Shown here piece by piece: positions 54,811 to 64,000 of a DNA stretch of 64,000 nt. Source of the stretch: Allacma fusca (taxonomy: Eukaryota; Arthropoda; Collembola; Symphypleona; Sminthuridae). Under the pieces are notes generated by a model. That model made no database searches. It had not been told where the DNA came from and worked only from the letters and a program-made list of their open reading frames with translations. Every line of letters starts with the position of its first letter. Positions within the stretch are counted from its first letter, which is position 1. The position numbers were made by a program, and so were the translations under genes. Location of the stretch: contig OX359249.1 in assembly GCA_947179485.1 (NCBI GenBank), positions 43,262,250 through 43,326,249 on the forward strand, in the 5' to 3' direction.

Positions 54811-57192
54811 TTATATACAGTAGGCTCCTCTCAAAAAGAAGACATCTAGTTCCATGGTAAGTCCATATACTCAGCTAGTACAAACACTGACACTTGACTT
54901 CTTGTCAAATTTGCATGCCTCAATGTACGACTTTATTTCGTCTTCCTCGAATGACAATTGAGTTGGAAAAATGGGAAAGATGTTGTTAGCGAAGCTCTCA
55001 AGGTCAGAAATGCTTTTTGTCATATGTAGATATACATACATAGAATTGATAGCATAAAGGATTTATTTTTCCTAAATCCTTTACCTTCTCTTTTGCAACC
55101 AAACCGCATCCGTGCAGAATATTTGTATAAAATTCCCTATGACTGATAGTTTTTTTAGGAAGAAGATGCTCCAATCCGTTCCCATTACACTCTGTGGACA
55201 AAACAGTATCATTGAGCATAAATCCTAGAGCTACCTACTTTGATCTCCTTAAAATCCCTTCATCTGTCATACTACACACACAACTTTCAAACGAATCCCA
55301 TGCTCTGGAGTTAATGTTTGTAACCTTGAAATAAATTGAAAACCAAATTTCGACGGTAGAGAGTGAAATATGATGTTCCCTCTGGAGTTCTCTCTTCCCA
55401 TTGTGTATCTCATCCTCTGAATGTAAATATGTAAGTAATTTGGTTACTTTAAATGTCGATTGCACTCTTGTAGCGTTTATTATAAGGGAGATTCATATAG
55501 CGTAAGCAGGTCTCCCTGTGTTTCCCTCGATCTACATACGACAATAGATGAGAGTCAGAAACGGTGCGGAACATCAGAGGCATCCTACTTAATTGCAGCC
55601 TGCATGGAAAATGTTCTTGGAAGAAACGGCGGAGGAAATTTGACTAACCGCTGTATTTTTTAAGCATCTCTTCATTTCCGCAGATACCCCAGCATGAATG
55701 TAAACATGAGGGGCTTCTATGAGTTGCAAATTTTTGTCATAAATATGCGAGCGGGATAGTAGATAGCCCATGCTTATGACTCTTCTTATGACATATGGTG
55801 GACTCAGGATGAAAATATGTTGTCGACGGAACTCACCCCCGTACATACGTATGTAAAAGCTCAGTTCAAGTTGCTAGTTAAAAACAAATGGTTCATAAAA
55901 TGCATGGATGATTTCTCTAAATGACTTGTCGTTGTCAGGGAGATGGTCGGGAGTCCTATTTTACTTGTATATATCCATATGGTTTTCACACAAGTATTTA
56001 GGACTATTTGTACATAACTACCAAGGAATAGGTGCCGGGCATGGACTGTAGTTTTGCTCTTGTGCAACTTATGCAGCTATTAGATGGGCATCAACGATAC
56101 TGTGTACATATATCATGGAGGAAATGTATACTTATACGAAATCACGGCTATCACAAGAGCTTGTCTACAGGAACTACTGGGGGGAACTCGCACCTATTGT
56201 TACACTGAAGTTGGCGGTCGTAATCGTTAGAAATAACCCCTTAAATACCCATTGATGAACTGCAGCATCGCCTCTTTTGTATAAATATCTCCCATACATG
56301 ACATTTTCAAGCTGGAGACTATTCAATTTGTATGCAAATGCAGCCAGACTCAGATCGTTCATCTATATCGCTTTTGCCTTTCCTAGTCTCACATGAGCCC
56401 ACAAAGTAGGATGACTCCCTTTTCCTCCCTAGCTTGTTTGTATTAAACAAAGTGTCAATAAGGTCATAAGGGAAGCACAGCCCTAATACGATCTTGAAGT
56501 GCATCTATGTACATAGATCGGAATTCCAAATCTGCAGTTTCCCCAAATGGCACAATTAGGTACTTGGAAGGAACTCATGGGTACAATTACAACCAGTCAG
56601 CCTGTTCAACGGCCTGATGCAATGGTAATGTTTAAAAGGCAGTTTGGGAAAAGTGCATGAATTACCACCCCGTTTTTTTAGGGTACATTCTAATATTGAT
56701 CAGCACTGTCCGCATTGCCTGTTGTAATCTTGAGAACGGGAGCAATTTGGGATGTAATTCTCGGTAAACTGCACGGATAATTTTCTATTAACTGTCATTA
56801 AATAGCACATGTAGAATGATAAGTTATTAGAAACCTCTGATCTCCCTTCCTATGTGTGTGAGCTATTTTAAAATTAATAATGCTGGGGCAGGACTCCATT
56901 TGCGAGAATTATTATTCTTGGAACTCTCCCTCATCCACTGATGTACTGGAAATCTAAATGACCCGAGGTTTCTAGAGTGCACTGTGTATTTAGTTTCACT
57001 TGGAGTGCCTGGAAGGAGCATTAGAGGAATTTCAATTTACTTGATATCCTGATGGTGACCAGGTTCGAATTTCGATTGTAGTTTCATATCAGAAGAGTGC
57101 ATTGGGACAGGAAGGAAAAGGATTTTAGAGCTACTAATTTACTAGCCTTTCTGGCAAAGTCAAAGAGCAGAGTAATGCTTGCACTTACACAC

Positions 57193-57208
57193 GTGTGTGT
57201 GTGTGTGT
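57193..57208 (+). repeat. (GT)n run next to inverted CACAC
   Basis: Eight GT units preceded by ACACAC, so the left edge forms a small palindrome around ACGT. Confidence 0.88.
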
Positions 57209-57574
57209 CTATATGTAATTACCATAGACACATTGACATTTTGAACTGAGTCATTGCCAATGCCATATGCTGAACTGCAAGGTACGTGCATGCACCGGAG
57301 GACAACGTGCGGTTGACTTGAAGTAACCATTGAGCTTGAACTTAGTTGTGGGGCTCTGGAGTGCCGAAAGTGTAGATGTTGAGAGTATTAATAGTTGATA
57401 TTCATGTCATGAAATTCGGTGGTGGTGGGTGGACAAGGATCTTACCTGCGGTCGTCACGGGGTTTCCACTTGGTTCCTTACGTGACACTCCGTCTCTACA
57501 CAATATCTCTGACAGGTGTAATACTTACACAGGTAGGATTCAACCTCAACAAGATAAATTAAATAATAGCATGA

Positions 57575-57579
57575 ATGTA

Positions 57580-57625
<46 letters not shown>
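57575..57625 (+). repeat. Compound (TATG)n(TG)n microsatellite, longest in window
   Basis: Two to three TATG units pass into 21 uninterrupted TG units (57584-57625). The frames through it give long Val-Cys or His-Thr repeats and are not genes. Confidence 0.97.
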
Positions 57626-57627
<2 letters not shown>

Positions 57628-59421
57628 CACTGATAAACACATGTGCACAAAGATACAGACGTGAACAACCCATTCAATGACTGCACGTCGTAGCACACCT
57701 GGTCGAGAAAGTGGACTGCCTTGATGGCAGGGATATTTTCCCCATGTTTGCCATTGTCATTAGTAAGAAATGTTCCCTTTTTCCATTTCTTCCCGTGTTT
57801 GTGCTCCGCCTTGGAATAAACATTTCCACTAAATGCTGAAACTGGCAGAGGGAATGACTTGACATGTGCTCATTTGTATACAGGGAAAATTAATACCAAC
57901 TTGTCAAGGACTGGAGTTATTTACATTTAGGCACACGTCTCCCAGGAAATACTCAAGGCATGATACTTCCATAATCACAAATAACCTAAAATTCCCGTTC
58001 GGTCTACAACTCACCAATGCTTTACAGCTCCTGCGTCACATGGGATTAAACCAACATCAATATCATTTTTGGAATTATTTCCCTCACATAAGGATTCACG
58101 ATACATGCAAGCATTAATCCCTTTCAAAGCCTCACCAGCGTGCTTGTGCATACTGCTTTCATGACTTGGTTCCCTTAAGTATGTTGACGTACAATCGTTT
58201 TGTATACGGGAAATATTACAGTATAAATCTTCACGTAAGTCATATAAGGTACGTATTGAGCAGACACAAGTAGATACATACACGCTGTTTGCAAAAAGCC
58301 ACAAGAAAGACCTGCTGGCCGTACGAGCTACTGCGAAATGATATTACTTTTTACAGCTCGCTCTGTCATAGTGTCAGAGGAATCTGTGTTAGTTAAGACA
58401 TCCAGCAGGTTTTTAGTTTTGAGTACGGGGAATTTCCAGGAGTTATTTTTGTTTTATTTGGGGAAACTCACATAAAATATGCATACGCTTGTAATATAAT
58501 CATACACGGTCCCCATGGTGACCTGTATTCTCTCCAGCACGAAGTAAAAAGTCATTTGGGAATGGTGACGGGAAATGTTGGAAATGAGCATGGTTAACTT
58601 GGTTAAGGGATGTGCTGCGAGGATGTTTCCAGCCGTTCGGGCTAATGTTGGTGATAATGAAAATTAACCAGGAGCGGATTGACTGTACTTTTATTTTATG
58701 GCATGTATAAACGTACTTCCGATCCACAGGGAATCAGTGCACGTTGACTAAACTCTGTCTGACCGTAAGTGAAATTCGTTGTTCACTTTCATTGCCCTGC
58801 TACTTTTGGCCCTGGTGATGCCGTCATTATAATGGGTTTAGTGATTTCCATTAGAAATTACATAACTTCGTCATACCGAACAGGGACGGCTCAGACTTGC
58901 TAAAACCCAAGTATTTTACCATGGCCTCAGGTGAGGATCCATACTGATTAATCGTGTCCAGCTGAGCTGAGACTCTATGGGGAGTAGGGCGTTGGGTTCA
59001 TAAGTAAGCTTCAGTGATTAATACATGTAAGCTAATACATCATAAAAAATTTTTAGAATATCCCGGACTTTTTTTTTAGTCCACTATAAAAATTATGCAA
59101 AATGTACAAAAAGTGAGAAACGCCTAATCTCATAGATAAGGCCAAAGCTCATTCAGACGGAGCTAGTGTTTTTCTGTAGAGTGTGAAATATTCGAATACA
59201 GCGTGATATGTACATTCGTTTACAGAATGAGGTGACGGTGACGGCATGATTGAAAGCAAAATGGAAGTATGGAAATTAGTATTGATTGCATAAGACCCAT
59301 ATGGAAGGGAAAATATGGAAAAAAAATTTTAAAACTCACCTCTTTTAAGGAATCGCTGGATTGAAGGGAAATTGCACTCAGTTAGATGGGGCGTGGGTGG
59401 GATACAGTCTTGAAAACTGTG

Positions 59422-59478
59422 CACACACACACACAACAACAACAATAACAACAACAACAACAAAAACAACAATAACAA
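59422..59478 (+). repeat. Compound (CA)n(CAA)n microsatellite
   Basis: Seven CA units pass into about fourteen CAA-type units with several single-base interruptions. Read in frame it gives Thr/Gln/Asn runs. Confidence 0.96.
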
Positions 59479-61157
59479 ATGTTCAGGGAAGTGTCCAAAC
59501 TGTAAATCACACTGTACGTTGGAGCTTAAAGAAGCAGTCTCTGGAACAAGTTAACTTAGTATGATGCCCCTTGTTAGCACTATACGAATGTACTAATGCC
59601 CCATACGAAGTACGGAGGATAGTTTCAATGAGAAGTCAACAGGGACGTGGTTTCAACTTTTGGTCAAAGGTTATACTCCTTGCAGTTTAAGAAACTCTCA
59701 GAGTCAAAGGAGTGACGTTCACTCACTCTCTTCTCCTTTCAATACGACTCCCCAGCTTAAGTACTTATACACTAACACACGAGGAGAGTCAGTCTCGGTA
59801 GAATACAAGTTGAAGAAATACCAAAGAGATCTAAGACGTGTTGATGGGATGCTGAGTTGAAGGAAGCTTTGAGAATTACATTTATCTTCTAAGTAACTTA
59901 CATATTCCCTCGCCTGTCACGACAAAAAGTGTCAGGTTTTAGCGTATTGTGCTGCTCTGCCAAAGTACGTATTAGTAACTTTTTTTATGGAATAGGCTTC
60001 TACAAGCTTGCTGTTGTAGTAGCAGTAGTTTTTTTACCCTATCGATTCCCTCAACGACGTTTTGCTCCAGGATAAAGTAAAACTACAAAAGATGTCCAGT
60101 ATATATCTGTATATGTATGTTTGTAGTAGGTTTCCCAGAATCAGTTTGTTCCTTTTATTCTTTCTTGTTCCGGACCCTGCCAACCAATAAAATGAATGAA
60201 GAGTAATAACACACTCACATACATTTCACAAGTTCACTCAGAAGTCTTTTGACTACTACTTGTAATGAGTATAGAATTTGTATATGAGAGAGCCAGGAAC
60301 TAAAATAAATATAAACTAAAATAGTACTACGTACACTTGAACTCTAAAAGTTATCGCTCACACCCATAGTTTTCTAAGCTTGAAAAATTCCCAGGAGTAT
60401 TTTCTGCATAACCAAATATCCAGGCGTTCCTATCATACAGCAATAAATTGTTTATCTGTAAAGTATCTCCAAGTTACTGGGAGAAGTGTTAACCAAAAAC
60501 CCCCAACTCTACTTCCACTCTGTCTGGTAACTCTTGACTCAACCTGACACCAACAACCAACAAGATATTAGGGATAAAAGCAGAAATTAGATAATCCTGT
60601 CTTATGGCATACATGTAGGAAGGATCAAGCTCAATTCCATTGCTACTCCTACCCAACAGATTTGTATCACACTCTCACACACATTCCTCATTCTCACTCT
60701 CCATTTTGACTGAGGAGGGAAGTTTTGTCCGATTAACATGGTTGAATTTCAAATCTAAACCCATCTCTCCATCTCCCCTAGCACAATCAACTAATTAGTA
60801 ATTATATCCTGGAGCCACTAGTGATTATTCATGTGCTCATCACCCACACATGTGCATGCATATTTAACTACACAGCCAAAACTTTGTCATCCCAAATGCT
60901 CAATAACAAAATCAAACATCAGTTTGTCCAACAAAATTTTTCATTCAATCAGTGCGACTGAGAGATCCTACTGTACAATACAACCAGCCTGATAATTATT
61001 GGTAGGAACCGGATTGAAATAAATTGGATTTACAAATAGTACTGACTGATGAAACGAACGGAAATGATAACCTGTCTGGTATTAAACTAAGCACACAAAA
61101 GTAACAGACGTCTGGATGTTCATCTACCCCGTGCCTTCCGTTCCCTCCCTCGCTAAA

Positions 61158-61173
61158 ATATATATATATATAT
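61158..61173. repeat. (AT)n microsatellite
   Basis: Eight alternating AT units. Confidence 0.85.
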
Positions 61174-63203
61174 TTGTAGACAATAGTGCGTACCTGCAGA
61201 GAAACTCACAATCCAATTGAATCTCGTTGGCAGTAAGCAAATTCATATGGGCTCGCAAAATTGTCATCATGTAATACTCTCTCGACATGTGTTACATGTT
61301 TACTTTGACTAGGAAACGCATGCATTCATTCCCGCAAAATGTGAACAGTAAAAGTGTGTGTACTCTCTCGCACTATTTTTCACCACCAATGCAGACACAC
61401 ACACATTTGTGCTCATGGAGGCGTGCGTTTGAATCCTTGAATAATAAGACTGACACCGACGCATTTAATCCAGAAAATAAAGAAATTAACCAGGTTTTTC
61501 CCGCGTGATAAGACTAATACAAACGTGTTCTCTCCTAGCAGCCTAGCACACGCATAGCATCCAAGAGCCCGTTGACAATTCTCTGTATATTACTGAGGGA
61601 GGCGATACATTACGCATGGTGTGCTGGGGTGGTGATACGGATTTGGAATGATAAGTTTAAGTTTATGCCAAGTGCGTACTTCCCGGTATCGATAACGCCA
61701 GAGGAGTAAAACAACCGTGCATATTCACGTGTGAGAGGGGGGGAAAAAAGAAGTAAGGCTGGCCATAATGTATAAACGAAACGACTGGGGTTTTTACGTG
61801 TAAAATATTTGTGTGCTCCATTTTCAAGAAAATTTAATACCAAGACATGCGAAGGGAGAATGTACATGTGTGAGCTCCCAATGAGACTAGTGCCTTAAGT
61901 TTGTAAGATTTGGATGTTTCCTCAACATTGGGAGCATTGTGAGGAATAAGAAACATAACCCCCATGCACTATGTAACTTGGGCTGTTCAAGTTTTATGTG
62001 GAGGTATTATGTAAAAATACTAAAAAAAAAAATCTGTAGGATACTCTCGTAACCAGCGGATTTCCAGGGTTGTTTCCAAATATATCAAGTTGTACACCAG
62101 TGGTCATGAACTTCTTTAGTGAATAGTTGTATTTAGGTTGAAAGCGTTCCTATGGCCTCTCGAGATTTCAATTTGTACCTACACCCGACACTCTTCACCC
62201 AGCACTCTGGTAATGTGTGTATTCAAAGTTCCCCTACAATATACAACAACGGGAGGAACAACGACCGAGGAAAATGTCAGTAAGTCTCTGTCGACCGAGC
62301 CTCATACCTACACTTGTTTTGGAAGAGCTCTCTTTGCATTCCTGCATGAATATCTATATATATTCCTAAAAATACCTATAGTCCCAGCTATCGAGTGTAG
62401 AAACAGGAGCGTCGCATATTACAAATTCAGTGGAATAAATCTCACATTATCGGTTTTCTCTTTCAAGTTAGTCAATATAAAGAATGACTCCATCACTTTC
62501 TTCCAATAAAGAACCTTGGCTGATGGGCTTGTTTTTTTTTTCCTGCAGAGCATTTGTATGTATTTATCATTCACACAAGCCCAGCCAAGGGAGAGGAAAG
62601 CACTGAAAGCAGCATTACACTGCCCTACTTTCATCCTTCCACAAAGGGACGGAGTCTCAAAAGAAGTGCAATCTATAATGCAATTTTCCGCTCAACCCTC
62701 ACACATACATATTCCCGTACATACATTTCCACACTCTCAAACACACGCAGACACTCACCCGTCCATATAAACTCAAAGAAGACATTAAAGGCGGAAAAAA
62801 AAATATAGAACAGAAAATTTGTACAGTCTGCGTACACTTGAAAATTGAATTTTATTTTAAATATTTCACTCACTGAGCAAGGACTCTCAGGAACTGGTGG
62901 TTAGACTCTAATAATAACTTGCCAGGAAATTCCCGAGTCACCGTAAATAGTAGAGAATAATGATTGGAGTTGAGGAAATTTCCTTCCAGAATCGTGAATT
63001 ACCCAAAGGTGAGTCCTATCGGAGATATTTTTTTTCTACCCTCGAGTAGGAACTCTCCCTCTCGAATGTTTTCTCTGATGCTCTCACTCTCCACAAACAG
63101 AAAGAGAGCGAGAGTTTTATCGTTTTTTTTTTGCCAAACTATTCCAACGATATAAAGTATTTACGCACGTACTCGTAGGTGTTTACTTTGTTTCTCCGAG
63201 TCC

Positions 63204-63217
63204 ACAACATATGTTGT
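63204..63217. other. 14-bp perfect palindrome with CATATG core
   Basis: ACAACATATGTTGT is a perfect palindrome around CATATG, the same core as the palindrome near 16.49 kb. A single such palindrome is not statistically unusual. Confidence 0.45.
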
Positions 63218-64000
63218 AAGTCGGTTGGAAAAGGAGCGGACGAAGAGAAGCACAAGTACTGATATTGAGAGGATTTGTATAAGGGATACAAGTTTTTTCT
63301 TCTGTGTATAGTTCTCGTAGCGATTAATTTATCAAGGCTGTGCTCTCCACTGTACTACTCACAATTTATGTATGTAAGTTATTTTCATTAGAACAGTTCC
63401 CGAACTCTCTGGCTAGTAGTAGCAAATTGTATTGGATACTAGGGCAAATCCAGGTTCCAGTCTCTGTCTCTCTGCTGGGTCGGGAAAAAACCGTACATAC
63501 ACAAGTTGCTTCTTTTTTTTTCGATTAATAGAATTCGATCGTGTCTACTTCAAAAGTCCGACTTTCATTATTTATGCACTCAATCCGGTGAGTCTTTTCG
63601 AACTCCTATTTTGTATGGACGAAGTTCCCTGCTTTGTGTTTAACAGATCCACTCATTCACTTTAGTTTTTTCTCCCTTGAACCTTCTCTGATGAGTGAAT
63701 AACCACAGTCCACAAACAAAAACGGATTGTGACTTCACTCAAAGAAGCTGACAGGAGCCAGGGATTTCTTTTTATACACTTTGTCCTCTTATCAATCTTC
63801 AAAGTTACACTATTTTATATCCAGTGTCTCTATTATGTCCACGCCCGTCTCTCACTCGGAATTAGACACAGCACCCGCCCGCCTTTTCCATGCAGGATAT
63901 TGCACACAACAGGAAGACTTGTAAATTAAAAAAAAATGTCCTGGAGTCAAAAGAATGATGGATGAGATATTTTCCTGGAGAAAAATCCTTATTTCTATTC

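Larger units (their letters stand above)
49217..57574. other. Gene-free AT-rich stretch
   Basis: No supportable gene. It contains two TACATATGTA words only about 150 bp apart (50537 and 50691), a third at 54255, the tRNA-like sequence at 54736-54801 with an AT run after it, and a short (GT)n run at 57193-57208. The frame 51471-51848 begins with GTG; its first ATG is two codons later, at 51477. It is unassigned. Around 52-53.5 kb the DNA is especially AT-rich and featureless. Confidence 0.65.
57626..64000. other. Gene-free AT-rich stretch
   Basis: No supportable gene. It holds the (CA)n(CAA)n repeat at 59422-59478, an AT run at 61158-61173, a G7 run at 61737-61743, an A11 run at 62022-62032, T10 runs at 62532-62541 and 63123-63132, and a 14-bp palindrome at 63204-63217. 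An AAGGTGAGT splice-donor-like word lies near 63006-63014 without a supportable exon. The 123-codon frame at 62138-62509 starts with TTG and is unassigned. Confidence 0.65.

Noticed and set aside
57061-57075. GGTTCGAATTT, B-box-like
   Set aside because: It lacks the CC end of the B box, and no A box or tRNA-like stems lie upstream.
57455-57673. Minus-strand frame rich in His-Thr repeats
   Set aside because: It is a direct translation of the (TG)n microsatellite. The same holds for frames across 26300-26324, 5933-5953 and 35107-35129.
41456-58440. GGGAATTTCC NF-kB-like words near 41457 and 58427
   Set aside because: About three matches to the degenerate consensus are expected by chance in this window.
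62138-62509. 123-codon plus-strand frame
   Set aside because: It starts with TTG, shows no domain and has a composition that follows local AT richness.
1-64000. CRISPR arrays, operons, prophage or rRNA
   Set aside because: No regularly spaced direct repeats, no tightly packed long frames and no rRNA core sequences were seen. The window does not look prokaryotic.

Overview
This window is 64 kb of AT-rich DNA (about 60% A+T by eye) in which I recognise no gene. The longest open frame starting with ATG has 142 codons (minus strand, 6778-7206) and the next has 132 (plus strand, 22692-23090). Such lengths are near what chance gives in six frames of 64 kb at this composition. I recognise no protein family, rRNA, intact tRNA, CRISPR array, operon, phage or bacterial signal.

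The DNA looks like non-coding sequence, either intergenic or inside a long intron, from a metazoan nucleus. It has many di-, tri-, tetra- and pentanucleotide microsatellites, mostly (GT/AC)n and (GA/CT)n, plus homopolymer A/T runs of 9-12 bases. CpG is only mildly reduced, which fits an invertebrate better than a vertebrate. The palindrome TACATATGTA recurs. I lean towards an arthropod, but this rests on sequence texture and is weak.

Layout: 1-5.9 kb is plain AT-rich DNA with one transposon-end-like word near 4.02 kb. 5.9-11.7 kb holds a (GT)n tract, the 142-codon frame and two G-rich sites, one of them (11693-11708) a full G-quadruplex motif. 11.7-35 kb is plain DNA with several (CT)n/(GA)n tracts, a compound triplet repeat at 24.07 kb, the 132-codon frame and a splice-donor word perfectly complementary to the 5' end of U1 snRNA at 25.04 kb. 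35-43 kb holds (CT)n, (AC)n and (GA)n tracts and a possible small retroposed element near 35.68-35.96 kb. 43-57 kb is plain, with a tRNA-like A-box/B-box arrangement at 54.74-54.80 kb. 57-64 kb holds the longest (GT)n tract and a (CA)n(CAA)n compound repeat.

No genes work together here that I can support. I found no convincing new biological system. The most useful leads are the tRNA-like sequence, the candidate retroposon, the G-quadruplex motif and the over-represented TACATATGTA word.
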